Below are positions 31,988 through 41,171 of a stretch of 64,000 bases of DNA, one piece after another. Below the pieces are notes generated by a model that ran no database searches, was not told where the DNA came from, and was given only the letters and a program-made list of their open reading frames with translations. The first letter of the stretch is position 1. Every line of letters starts with the position of its first letter. The stretch spans positions 1-64,000 of the forward strand of contig CAYUXW010000007.1 in the NCBI GenBank assembly GCA_964449115.1. The letters are read 5' to 3'. Origin of the DNA: UBA1783 sp964449115. Lineage in GTDB: Bacteria > Bacillota_I > Bacilli_A > Erysipelotrichales > Erysipelotrichaceae. Both the position numbers and the translations under genes were made by a program.

Positions 31988-33343
31988 TTAATCTACCTCC
32001 TTATTTTCTATTTGCTCAAATTCACTTAAGGGAATTGCATTTGTCTGAACACTTTTCAAATGTCTGTTAATTGCTCTTGTCCTAGTTCCTACTAAACTGT
32101 CAAGCTCATCGGAAGTCTTGCGAATATACTGCTGGGCATTAGTTAAAACACCTTCAAATTTTTCAAATTCTGTTTTGACAGAACCAAGCAGGTTCCAGAC
32201 TTCACTGCTTCTTTTCTGGATTGCCAAGGTTTTAAATCCCATCTGTAAAGAGTTTAGAAGGGCTCCGAAGGTACTTGGACCGGTAATTGTTACTTTATAT
32301 TGTCTTTGTAAAATCTCCAGCATATTGAGATTGCAGGCTTCAGAATACAATCCTTCAGTAGGTAAAAACATTATCGCAAAATCAGTTGTATCTGGAACAT
32401 AGATATATTTATCTCTAATTGTTCTAGCTTGAGTTTTTAAAGTTGTTGCCAGCTGTTTTCTAGCTGCTTCGATTTCTTCTTTATCTCCATTTTCTAAAGC
32501 ATTCTGTATGTTCAGATAGTCCTGAGAAGGAAATTTGGAATCTACTGGCAGATAGATAAACCCATCATCAGTGGAAGGAAGTTTAATCGCAAACTCTACT
32601 TTTTCATTGCTGTTAGGTTTGGTGCTGATGTTTTCTTCATACTGTGAGCTGTTCAAGATATCTTTAATAATAGCTGACAGCTGAATTTCTCCGAGAATAC
32701 CTTTAGTTTTCACATTGGTTAAGACTCTTTTTAAATCTCCAACTCCAGTAGCCAGATTTTTCATTTCTCCAAGACCCTTATAAACATTTTCCAGTTGCTG
32801 AGAAACTGTTTTGAAAGACTGGGTAAGCTTGTTGTCCAATGTTTCCTGCAGTTTTTCATCAACAGTTTTTCTCATCTGTTCCAGCTGTTTATTGTTATCC
32901 TGTCGAATACTGGTAAGATTGGTTTCGATTGTTGTTCTTAAATTTTCCAGTTTTTGTTCTTCAATCATGGCGTTTCGAGCCAAAGTCTTGTTAATGGCTT
33001 CCAGTTTATTTATCTGATGTTCATTGTTTTGTCTCTGTGACTCAACAAGATAATTGGACAAAGATTTTAAGCCTTCTGTAACAGACCTGCTTGAAACATC
33101 AATTCTTTCAATCTGCAGATCACTGCTAGCCTGTAGATAATGAAATAGATTGTTTGACAGACTATTCAACGATGTGTTGGTATTGTTGTTGATATCTGCA
33201 AGATACTTATCCAATCTGTTATCGATTAATTTTTCCTGTCTGTTAATTTTAATGTTATTGATAATTAACAGAATAACAATTAAAAACAATAATACAATAA
33301 CAGCGATTAAAAGTAATTGATTAAAATTTAATGATAGTGGCAT
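31988..33343 (-). CDS. rmuC: DNA recombination protein RmuC homologue
   Basis: The 451-residue protein has one N-terminal membrane anchor (about 8-28), a long coiled coil (about 30-200), and the C-terminal RmuC domain with VDSKFPSQDYLN, IRDKYIYVPDTTDFAIMFLP and ITGPSTFGALLNSLQMGF. In E. coli RmuC restricts inversions at short repeats; a nuclease-like activity is presumed. The ATG at 33343 follows AAGGAGTG; an upstream in-frame start at 33364 lacks a site. It is first in a unit with the HIT gene. Confidence 0.92.
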   Translation of the reverse strand: MPLSLNFNQLLLIAVIVLLFLIVILLIINNIKINRQEKLIDNRLDKYLADINNNTNTSLNSLSNNLFHYLQASSDLQIERIDVSSRSVTEGLKSLSNYLVESQRQNNEHQINKLEAINKTLARNAMIEEQKLENLRTTIETNLTSIRQDNNKQLEQMRKTVDEKLQETLDNKLTQSFKTVSQQLENVYKGLGEMKNLATGVGDLKRVLTNVKTKGILGEIQLSAIIKDILNSSQYEENISTKPNSNEKVEFAIKLPSTDDGFIYLPVDSKFPSQDYLNIQNALENGDKEEIEAARKQLATTLKTQARTIRDKYIYVPDTTDFAIMFLPTEGLYSEACNLNMLEILQRQYKVTITGPSTFGALLNSLQMGFKTLAIQKRSSEVWNLLGSVKTEFEKFEGVLTNAQQYIRKTSDELDSLVGTRTRAINRHLKSVQTNAIPLSEFEQIENKEVD

Positions 33344-33495
33344 TTTATCACTCCTTGAATACAATTATAAACTAAATAGTAGAAATATAAAAAGATAATA
33401 AGTTTAAGTAAGGTAAAGTAGAGATTATAAAAAAGATATAAAGTTAGGTTTTTAGTTTTTATTAGTGTATAATTGAAAAAAAGGAAGGATATATT

Positions 33496-34071
33496 ATGTC
33501 ATTATTTAAAAGAATTGAATACAACGCTCCAGTAACTCTAACGTTTTCGTTAATTTGTTTAATCGTTTTGATTTTCTATAATATTTTTGGTGATGGTTTT
33601 TTATATTCTGTAGCCATGACTTATAGAGATAGTCCGTTAAATCCAATGATGTATATCAGACTGGTGACACATATTTTTGGTCATCTAGGGTGGGATCACT
33701 TTTTTGGTAATATGAGTTTCATTCTATTATTAGGCCCAATGGTAGAAGAAAAGTATGGCTCTGACAGATTGATAGTTAAAATTTTTGTGACAGCTTTAAT
33801 TGCTGGAATCCTGAATAATGTGCTATTTCCCAATGTCGCATTATGTGGTGCTTCAGGAATTGTATTTATGTTAATCGTCTTATCTTCAGTTACCTCAGTT
33901 AAAAGTGGTAAGCTTCCTTTGACTTTGATTCTGGTTTTAATTATTTATTTAGGTACGGAAATTTATAACGCAATTTTTGTTACCGACAACATTTCTCAAT
34001 TTACGCATATTGTTGGTGGAATATGTGGTTCTATCTTTGGACTAGTATCTGATAAAAATAAAAAACAATAG
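33496..34071 (+). CDS. Rhomboid family intramembrane serine protease
   Basis: Six-helix membrane protease of 191 residues that cleaves within transmembrane segments. The catalytic Ser120 lies in CGASGIVF and His171 in FTHIVGGICGS. The supporting HxxxN motif HFFGNMSF lies at 68-75. This is the compact bacterial form without extra domains. A GGAAGGA site precedes the ATG. It has its own likely promoter (TATAAT at 33468) and terminator. The substrates are unknown. Confidence 0.9.
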   Translation: MSLFKRIEYNAPVTLTFSLICLIVLIFYNIFGDGFLYSVAMTYRDSPLNPMMYIRLVTHIFGHLGWDHFFGNMSFILLLGPMVEEKYGSDRLIVKIFVTALIAGILNNVLFPNVALCGASGIVFMLIVLSSVTSVKSGKLPLTLILVLIIYLGTEIYNAIFVTDNISQFTHIVGGICGSIFGLVSDKNKKQ

Positions 34072-34098
34072 AAATAACGAAAAAAGACAAAAATGTTT

Positions 34099-34184
34099 AC
34101 CTTGTGAAAAGAGTTGATTATCTATCCTTTACTCACAAGGTCTTTTTTACTTTATGTACTCACAAGGTCTTTTTTACTTTATGT
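34099..34184 (+). terminator. Terminator with a duplicated 3' arm (27-bp tandem repeat)
   Basis: ACCTTGTGA (34099-34107) can pair with TCACAAGGT at 34133-34141 or 34160-34168. Each is followed by CTTTTTTAC. The 27-bp unit 34131-34157 is repeated exactly at 34158-34184, so the terminator's 3' half is present twice. Confidence 0.75.
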
Positions 34185-34185
34185 A

Positions 34186-34214
34186 TTGAGAGAAAATCAT
34201 TTTTAGTCTATAAT
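34186..34214 (+). promoter_or_regulatory. Promoter of pyruvate:ferredoxin oxidoreductase
   Basis: TTGAGA (34186-34191), exactly 17 nt, then TATAAT (34209-34214). This is one of the best consensus promoters in the window and starts 2 nt after the tandem repeat. Confidence 0.7.
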
Positions 34215-34251
34215 AATAAAAGGAAATTATAAAAAAATAGGAGGCTAATAG

Positions 34252-37200
34252 ATGGCAAAAACATTTATATCAATGGATGGTAATACAGCTGCTGCGTATT
34301 CGGCATATGCCTTTACAGAAGTTGCTGCAATTTACCCAATTACTCCGTCAAGCAATATGGCAGAAGTAATTGACCAATGGGCGACACAAGGTCGTAAGAA
34401 TATGTTTGGTAGTGTTGTTAAGGTTGCTGAAATGCAATCAGAAGCTGGCGCTGCTGGTGCTGTGCACGGAACACTACAGGGGGGAGCTTTGGCGACAACA
34501 TTCACTGCTTCGCAAGGCTTGTTATTGATGATTCCAAACATGTACAAATGGGCTGGGGAATTACTTCCAGCAGTAATGCATGTAGCTGCTAGAACAATTG
34601 CTGCACGTTCATTATCAATTTTTGGTGATCATCAGGATATTTATGCTGCAAGACAGACTGGCTGTGCAATGCTGGCATCTAGTTCAGTTCAGCAGGCTTT
34701 AGATTTAGGTGCTGTAGCACACTTGTCAGCAATCAAGGCATCAGTTCCATTTGTCCATTTCTTTGATGGATTTAGAACATCTCACGAAGTTCAAAAGGTA
34801 GAAACTTTAGATTATGACTACCTGAAAAGTCTGGTTGATCAGGATGCTTTAGAAAAATTTAGAAAGAATGCACTAAATCCGCATGGCAACGCAGTTACCA
34901 GAGGTGGAGCAGAAAACGATGACGTAGTCTTCCAGGGTAGAGAAGCTCAAAACTTACATTTCGCTGCTGTTGAAGATATCGTTAACGATTACATGGCTGA
35001 AATCAGCAAGCATACTGGAAGAGAATACAAACCTTTCACCTACTATGGAGCACCAGATGCTGAAAGAGTAATCATAGCTATGGGTTCAGTAGTTGAAACT
35101 ATTGAAGAAGTAGTTGATGTATTAGTCGCAAAAGGAGAAAAAGTTGGTGTAATTGCTGTACACCTGTATCGTCCTTTCAGTGCTAAATACTTATGCAATG
35201 TTTTACCTGAAACAACCAAGAAAATTGCTGTTTTAGATAGAACTAAAGAAGTTGGTTCTCGTGAACCATTATACCTGGATGTTTTAAGTGTCTTAAAGGA
35301 TACAGATATCGAAATTATCGGTGGAAGATATGGTATCGCATCTAAGGATACAGCTCCAAATCAAATCAAAGCTGTTTATGATGAGTTATTAAAAGCTGAA
35401 CCAAAAGAAGAATTTACTATTGGTATTGTTGATGATGTTACTCATTTATCATTAGAAGTAGACCCTAACTTCACAATCAGAGGTACTTATACTTCTTGCT
35501 TGTTCTGGGGCTTAGGTTCTGATGGAACAGTTGGAGCTAATAAAAACTCAGTAAAAATCATTGGTGATAATACTGATATGTATGCTCAGGCATATTTCCA
35601 ATATGACTCAAGAAAAGCTGGTGGTGTCACCAGAAGCCACTTGAGATTTGGACCAGATCCAATTCAATCAACCTACTATGTTAACAATGCCGATTTCATT
35701 TCTTGTTCATTAGACTCATATGTTCAACAGTATGATATCTTAAAGGATTTGGCACAAGATGGTACTTTCTTATTAAATACTACAATTGAACCTGATAAGA
35801 TTGAAGAATTTTTACCTAACAGAATGAAAGTTCAATTAGCGAAGAAAAATGCTAAATTCTATATTATCAATGCAACAAAGATCTGTGCTGAAATTGGTAT
35901 GGGTAGAAGAACTAATACCACACTGCAGTCAGCATTCTTTGCATTAAACGAACAGATTATGCCTTATGACAAAGCTTTAGTTCTGATGAAGGAAGCTGCT
36001 AAGAAATCATATGGCAGAAAAGGTGATGAAGTTGTCAACATGAACTACAAGGCAATTGATGCTGGTAAAGATGGCTTAGTAGAAGTAGCTGTTAAACCAG
36101 AATGGGCTGATTTAGATCCTTATTTCGCAAAACCTAATACAGGTGATGCTTATATGGATGAGCATGTATATGGCTACAACTCATTAAATGGTTACAATAT
36201 GCCAGTAAGTGCCTTCACTAAATTTGGTGTTTTAGATGGAACAATGAGAAATAACGTTGCTTATAATGAGCATAGAAATATTGCATCATTTGTACCAAGA
36301 TGGATTCCAGAAAATTGTATCCAGTGTGGATTCTGTTCATTCGTATGTCCACATGCTACAGTTAGAATCTTTGCCTTGACTGAAGAAGAAGTTGCTAATG
36401 CACCATTCGAATTTGAAACTATCAATGCTGTCGGTAAGGCAAAAGGCTTAAAATTCAGAGTTCAGGTTTCACCAGATAACTGTGTTGGCTGTGGATTATG
36501 TGTTAAGGAATGTCCAAGAGGAGCATTAGAAATGGTTGATGTCCACACTATGCTACCTGAGGCTCCATTAGCTAACTACCTGTATAAAGATACTGAGTAT
36601 AAGAAAGAGTTGGTTGATGATACTCCTAAGGGAACTCAATTCTTGAAACCTTATATGGAAGTTTCAGGTTCATGTCCAGGATGTGGAGAAACACCTTACT
36701 ATAGATTAGTTTCTCAATTATTCGGTCCAGACATGATGGTTGCCAATGCAACAGGATGTACTTCAATTTATAGTGGTTCAACTCCTTCAACTCCATTTGT
36801 AACAGATGAAGATGGAAATGGTATTGCTTGGGCTAACTCATTATTTGAAGATAATGCTGAGTTCGGTTATGGTATGGCATTAGCTAGAAGCTATAAGAGA
36901 GCAGTATTGTTAAAAATTATGGAAGATAACCTTGATTCTGTAGAACCAGAATTAAAGGCATTATTTGAAGATTATCTGTCTAAAAATGGTAACAGAGCTG
37001 AAGAAAAACGCTTAGCTCCTCAAATTGAAGAGTTAGCAGCAAAATCAGCTAATAAAAATGTTCACAGATTAGCAGAAGAAGCTAGAGATCTGGTATCAGC
37101 ATCTGTCTGGATTGTTGGTGGTGACGGCTGGGCTTATGACATCGGTTATGGTGGATTAGACCATGTTATCGCTAACGATTTGAATGTTAATATCCTGGTC

Positions 37201-37737
37201 TTAGATACTGAAGTATATTCAAATACTGGTGGACAGTCATCTAAATCATCTCAGGCAGCTTCTATTGCTCAATTTGCTGCTGGTGGTAAGGCTGTCGCTA
37301 AGAAAGATTTAGGTCAGATTGCTATGAGTTATGGTCATGTCTATGTAGCTTCAATCTGTATGGGTGCTAACAGAATCCAGGCAATCAAAGCTTTAAAAGA
37401 AGCTGAAAGCTATAATGGACCATCTCTGATTATTGCTTATTCTCCATGTGAATTACACGGTATCAAGAAGGGCTTAGTCAGACATCAGGAAATTCAGAAG
37501 AAGGCTGTTGAATGTGGATATGTAAATATTTACAGATACGACCCTCGTAATGAAAAACCATTGACAATCGACTACAAGACTCCTGACTTTGATAAATTCC
37601 ATGATTTCTTAATGGAACAGGCTAGATACAATAACTTAGTCAAGGTTAATCCTGAAAATGCTGAAGATTTATATGCTAAAGCAAGATCAGATGCTGAAAA
37701 ACGTTTCAAAAACTTAGAAGCAAGATTGGTTGACTAA
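34252..37737 (+). CDS. nifJ: Pyruvate:ferredoxin (flavodoxin) oxidoreductase
   Basis: Single-chain homodimeric enzyme of 1161 residues that decarboxylates pyruvate to acetyl-CoA and CO2 and passes electrons to ferredoxin or flavodoxin. In order: pyrimidine-binding domain with YPITPSSNMAE, the TPP-linked second domain, a ferredoxin-like insert with two 4Fe-4S motifs CIQCGFCSFVCP (about 689) and CVGCGLCVKECP (about 744), the proximal-cluster cysteines in CPGCGETPY (about 808), and the TPP/Mg motif GDGWAYDIGYGG (about 958). Complete, with strong promoter and GGAGG site. This marks an anaerobic or oxygen-sensitive metabolism. Confidence 0.97.
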   Translation: MAKTFISMDGNTAAAYSAYAFTEVAAIYPITPSSNMAEVIDQWATQGRKNMFGSVVKVAEMQSEAGAAGAVHGTLQGGALATTFTASQGLLLMIPNMYKWAGELLPAVMHVAARTIAARSLSIFGDHQDIYAARQTGCAMLASSSVQQALDLGAVAHLSAIKASVPFVHFFDGFRTSHEVQKVETLDYDYLKSLVDQDALEKFRKNALNPHGNAVTRGGAENDDVVFQGREAQNLHFAAVEDIVNDYMAEISKHTGREYKPFTYYGAPDAERVIIAMGSVVETIEEVVDVLVAKGEKVGVIAVHLYRPFSAKYLCNVLPETTKKIAVLDRTKEVGSREPLYLDVLSVLKDTDIEIIGGRYGIASKDTAPNQIKAVYDELLKAEPKEEFTIGIVDDVTHLSLEVDPNFTIRGTYTSCLFWGLGSDGTVGANKNSVKIIGDNTDMYAQAYFQYDSRKAGGVTRSHLRFGPDPIQSTYYVNNADFISCSLDSYVQQYDILKDLAQDGTFLLNTTIEPDKIEEFLPNRMKVQLAKKNAKFYIINATKICAEIGMGRRTNTTLQSAFFALNEQIMPYDKALVLMKEAAKKSYGRKGDEVVNMNYKAIDAGKDGLVEVAVKPEWADLDPYFAKPNTGDAYMDEHVYGYNSLNGYNMPVSAFTKFGVLDGTMRNNVAYNEHRNIASFVPRWIPENCIQCGFCSFVCPHATVRIFALTEEEVANAPFEFETINAVGKAKGLKFRVQVSPDNCVGCGLCVKECPRGALEMVDVHTMLPEAPLANYLYKDTEYKKELVDDTPKGTQFLKPYMEVSGSCPGCGETPYYRLVSQLFGPDMMVANATGCTSIYSGSTPSTPFVTDEDGNGIAWANSLFEDNAEFGYGMALARSYKRAVLLKIMEDNLDSVEPELKALFEDYLSKNGNRAEEKRLAPQIEELAAKSANKNVHRLAEEARDLVSASVWIVGGDGWAYDIGYGGLDHVIANDLNVNILVLDTEVYSNTGGQSSKSSQAASIAQFAAGGKAVAKKDLGQIAMSYGHVYVASICMGANRIQAIKALKEAESYNGPSLIIAYSPCELHGIKKGLVRHQEIQKKAVECGYVNIYRYDPRNEKPLTIDYKTPDFDKFHDFLMEQARYNNLVKVNPENAEDLYAKARSDAEKRFKNLEARLVD

Positions 37738-37757
37738 GAGTCAAAAAGAATTAATTG

Positions 37758-37789
37758 AAAGAGTTCTCAGAAATGAGAGCTCTTTTTAT
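37758..37789 (+). terminator. Terminator of the oxidoreductase gene
   Basis: AAAGAG(T)TCTC and GAGA(G)CTCTTT form a stem (37758-37785) with T5 after it. Confidence 0.7.
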
Positions 37790-37838
37790 ATTATGATGTT
37801 TAAGGATTTAATCATTTTAAACAATGTTTGTGATTGGT

Positions 37839-37867
37839 TTGCTTTTTAGCTGATGTGAAATTATAAT
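37839..37867 (+). promoter_or_regulatory. Promoter of the zinc-ribbon membrane protein
   Basis: TTGCTT (37839-37844), 17 nt, TATAAT (37862-37867). Confidence 0.5.
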
Positions 37868-37887
37868 GGTTAATAGTGAGGTAGTTT

Positions 37888-38619
37888 ATGTCTAGTATTA
37901 GAGATTTTATCTATTTGGAAAGTGCGTTCAGATGTGTCAGTTGCAGTGGACGATTGAAGAAGTATAAAGATGGATTAGGAAATATTTATTATATCTGTAA
38001 TTCATGTAATAAAAAATATTATGCTACCAAAAAACCAAGAGTGAGATATTTGATTGATATTGGTGTTATGGTTGCGGCTTTGTTGTTTTTCATGTCCAGG
38101 TATACCGATAAGTATCATCTAACTGATTATGTTGTGGCCTGGCTTCTTTTTGTTGCTCTGGCAGCGATAGTTATTCTATTTACTACATTGATAAGTCATT
38201 ATTTGTTTGATGAAGTAAACCTGATTGAAGATACAAAGAAAAAGGAAAAAAGAAAATTTAATGGTTCATTAATTGATTTTCTATTAAGAAGACATCAGAC
38301 ATTATGTCCAGTCTGTAATTCCAGACGTGCTTTAATAAATAAAAAAGGTAAGGATGGGAAAACATATTATCAATGTCTGGCATGTGATCAGTTTTTTGTT
38401 GAAAGTAAAACCTTCACTAACTTTTCTATCAGCTATCTTTTGGTGATGGGTATAATTCTTTATGGAATTTACTATTTTACAAAAAGTATGTGGGTAGCAA
38501 TATTGTTTACCATAATATTATTTTTGTATTACGTTTTTATCTGGCTACTTTATAAATATAAGGGTTTTGAGTTTTATCATCAGATGACAGCAGCGGAAAG
38601 AAATAAAAAAGTATTATAA
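37888..38619 (+). CDS. Duplicated zinc-ribbon/two-helix membrane protein
   Basis: The 243-residue protein is built as two like halves. Each has a zinc ribbon (CVSCSG...CNSC near 12-35; CPVCNS...CLAC near 142-165) followed by two transmembrane helices. The ribbons share the phrase KDGxGxxYYxC/KDGKTYYQC, which shows internal duplication. Both ribbons should face the cytoplasm if each helix pair is a hairpin. No family was recognised. Some zinc-ribbon membrane proteins bind nucleic acid or partner proteins, but no function is claimed. It is monocistronic. Confidence 0.65.
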   Translation: MSSIRDFIYLESAFRCVSCSGRLKKYKDGLGNIYYICNSCNKKYYATKKPRVRYLIDIGVMVAALLFFMSRYTDKYHLTDYVVAWLLFVALAAIVILFTTLISHYLFDEVNLIEDTKKKEKRKFNGSLIDFLLRRHQTLCPVCNSRRALINKKGKDGKTYYQCLACDQFFVESKTFTNFSISYLLVMGIILYGIYYFTKSMWVAILFTIILFLYYVFIWLLYKYKGFEFYHQMTAAERNKKVL

Positions 38620-38632
38620 GAAAACATCAGAT

Positions 38633-38687
38633 AAACGCACTGGCAAAACTTCCACATTAATGTGGAAAATAACAGTGCGTTTTTTTA
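38633..38687 (+). terminator. Nested double-hairpin terminator
   Basis: Outer stem AAACGCACTG (38633-38642) with CAGTGCGTTT (38673-38682), then T-run. Inside it is a separate perfect palindrome, TTCCACAT/ATGTGGAA (38650-38667). It lies 10-20 nt ahead of a TATAAT (38700-38705) for the PTS operon regulator. Confidence 0.7.
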
Positions 38688-38724
38688 TTGCTTTTAGTAT
38701 ATAATGAAACTAAAGAGGTGTGTC

Positions 38725-40701
38725 ATGAATAAAGAAACACTGAGAAGAAACAAATTGTTCACTTTGTTGGAAGCTGAAAAGGATTATAGACCAGCCAGTT
38801 ATTTTTCAAAGTTGTTAAATGTTTCAGAAAAGACACTTTATTCGGACATTAACTATTTAAATAAAACATTTTCCAAATATAGAATTCATATTGATAAAAC
38901 TCCTAGAAAAGGAATAATTCTTCAGGGAAAAACAAGTCAGATTGAACTTTATAAAATGGACAATCAACTATTCAGGCCAGAAGATAAGTACAGTCCTAAA
39001 AACAGACAAAGAACAATTATCAGAAAAATAATTATTGAAGATGAAAAGGTAAACTATGAGCTTCTGGAAAAACAGTTGTTTGTATCCAATACCGTTTTAA
39101 GAAGTGATTTAGCGGCTATTAAAAAATTTCTTTCCAGTAGAAATGTTGAACTTGTCTGTGAGCCAAATGAATTTTATCTAAAAGGCTTTGAAAAGGATAT
39201 CCAAAACAGCTATAAAAGTTTTGAAATTGAAGGTTTTAAAAATAATGGCCTAAATACTTTGGATGAATATGTTAAAGAAGCAAAAAAGATATTCATCGCC
39301 CCAATAGTTGATGCTGCGGAGAAAAGAGTGATTGACTACAGCTTGCAAGCTAAAAGAGCAATGGGACAAAGTTATATGACATCATTATTCTTTGCACTAT
39401 GTATCCTGTTTACCAGAGCTAAAAACAATCATCATTTTGTAAAAAATGTAGAAAATTTTGCTTTTCAGAATATCGAAAAAATGGAAACCTATATGATGGC
39501 GCTAAATATTTCTGCTGCTGTCAATAATACTCTTGGTATCCTGTTTATAGACAGAGATATCGAATTTCTTTCTGAGTTACTTTTAGCTCATGGTATTGAG
39601 CCAACATTTAATAAAGTGCTGCTTGATGATTTATATGAAAAAAGTGTTAGAGAAATTGTTGAAAGAATGTCTAAAACACTTAAGGTAGATTTAACTGCTG
39701 ATGAAAGGCTTTATGAATCTTTATTGGCTCACGTTATCCCAATGATTTATCGTTTGAAAAATGGATTTTCTGTGAAAAATCCATTGCTGGATTCAATAAA
39801 AAGACAATATCTGGTTATGTTTACTTTGACCTGGTATGTTGCTTCGGTTTTTGAAAATCTGTTTGATGTTACCTTAAGTGATGATGAAGTGTCCTTTTTG
39901 ACTATTCACTTTCAGGTAGCTTTCGCTAAAAAGATCAAACCAAAAAATATATTGATTGTCTGTCCTAAAGGCTTGGCTACGGCAGAGCTTGTCTATTCCC
40001 AAATAAAAGATATCCTGCCTGCTACTGATCATATTGAAGTGGTGACAATTGACCAGGTTTTAGACATTGATATTTCAGATATTGAATTTATTATTTCTCT
40101 GGTAGAAAAAGACAAATTTACCAATGTTGATAAAAAGGTATTCTATGTTTCACCTTTAATTACTCAGCAGGAACTAAATGAAATTTCAAATTATTATGGT
40201 TCGATTAATGAGCAGTTAAGAGCATTAAGGAATGTGGAAAAAACAGACTTGATGGAATTAACCAACTATTTTAGAGATGACTTCATGTTCTGGCAATATG
40301 AGTTCAACAGTAAAGAAGAAGTGTTGGATTTTATGATTGAGCAGTATGAAAAAGCTGATTTGGTTACTTCAGATTTTAAAGAAAGCATTTATGCCAGAGA
40401 AGAGGAAGGAATAACAAGTTTGTATACTGGAGTCGCTATGCCACATGCCTCGTGTAGTACAGTTAAAAGAACATTGTTGTCAATAATGACTTTAAAAAAG
40501 AGTATCAAATGGCAGGAAAATGATGTTAATACTATCATTATGATTGCCTTAGCTGAAGAGGATGTCAATGAAGTAAGAAATATCATTTCCAAGCTTAATG
40601 ATTTAATCGAAACAAAAGATAAAACAAATATGCTGACAAAAATTGATTCAAATGAACAGTTTGCGATACTGCTTCAACAGGTAAGTAAGGAGGAGATTTA
40701 A
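38725..40701 (+). CDS. BglG-family PRD/EIIB/EIIA transcriptional regulator of a galactitol-type PTS operon
   Basis: The 658-residue protein has two N-terminal HTH domains (about 5-60 with VSEKTLYSDINYL, and about 95-135 with VSNTVLRSDLAAI), two PRDs (about 190-400), an EIIB-like domain starting ILIVCPKGLATAELV (about 408), and a C-terminal EIIA-like domain with phosphorylatable His in GVAMPHASCSTV (about 570). It should sense PTS phosphorylation and activate the operon that starts 1 nt after its stop. The start follows GAGGTGTGTC; an upstream ATG at 38704 overlaps the -10 element. It is intact, unlike the related regulator at 12678. Confidence 0.88.
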   Translation: MNKETLRRNKLFTLLEAEKDYRPASYFSKLLNVSEKTLYSDINYLNKTFSKYRIHIDKTPRKGIILQGKTSQIELYKMDNQLFRPEDKYSPKNRQRTIIRKIIIEDEKVNYELLEKQLFVSNTVLRSDLAAIKKFLSSRNVELVCEPNEFYLKGFEKDIQNSYKSFEIEGFKNNGLNTLDEYVKEAKKIFIAPIVDAAEKRVIDYSLQAKRAMGQSYMTSLFFALCILFTRAKNNHHFVKNVENFAFQNIEKMETYMMALNISAAVNNTLGILFIDRDIEFLSELLLAHGIEPTFNKVLLDDLYEKSVREIVERMSKTLKVDLTADERLYESLLAHVIPMIYRLKNGFSVKNPLLDSIKRQYLVMFTLTWYVASVFENLFDVTLSDDEVSFLTIHFQVAFAKKIKPKNILIVCPKGLATAELVYSQIKDILPATDHIEVVTIDQVLDIDISDIEFIISLVEKDKFTNVDKKVFYVSPLITQQELNEISNYYGSINEQLRALRNVEKTDLMELTNYFRDDFMFWQYEFNSKEEVLDFMIEQYEKADLVTSDFKESIYAREEEGITSLYTGVAMPHASCSTVKRTLLSIMTLKKSIKWQENDVNTIIMIALAEEDVNEVRNIISKLNDLIETKDKTNMLTKIDSNEQFAILLQQVSKEEI

Positions 40702-41157
40702 ATGTTCGATAAAAAGATAGCTTTATTTAATCAAAGTGCTGAAAACAGAAAACAGGCTTTAGCCTTACTAGCCAAGGAGTTTGTCAAGGCAAAGGTTGTG
40801 GAAGATAACTTTTTGGAAGGAATAATGGCTAGAGAAGCAGTTTTTCCGACCGGATTAGAATTAAATAAAATGGGTGTTGCCATACCACACACAGATCCAG
40901 AATATGTAAAAGAAAACCAGATTGGCTTTATGACATTAGAAAAGCCGGTAATCTTTCAATTTATGGGAGACATTACTCAGGAAGTTGAAGTTTCAGTAAT
41001 TTTTATGATGGCTCTTAAGGAAGGGGAAAAACAGTTAGAAATGCTTCCTAAACTGATGGATATGTTTATGATGGATGATGTTATGGATGCTTTAAAAGAA
41101 GCAAAAACATATGATGATTATTACCAAATTATAAGTGAGTCTGGATTGATAGACTAA
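40702..41157 (+). CDS. PTS EIIA component (fructose/galactitol type)
   Basis: Cytoplasmic phosphocarrier of 151 residues. It accepts phosphate from HPr on the His in MGVAIPHTDPEYV (about 56-68) and passes it to EIIB. It starts directly after the regulator's stop with an AAGGAGGAG site. With EIIB (42768) and EIIC (43164) it completes a galactitol-family permease whose genes are split around two metabolic enzymes. Confidence 0.88.
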   Translation: MFDKKIALFNQSAENRKQALALLAKEFVKAKVVEDNFLEGIMAREAVFPTGLELNKMGVAIPHTDPEYVKENQIGFMTLEKPVIFQFMGDITQEVEVSVIFMMALKEGEKQLEMLPKLMDMFMMDDVMDALKEAKTYDDYYQIISESGLID

Positions 41158-41171
41158 AAAGGGGGAAGAAA

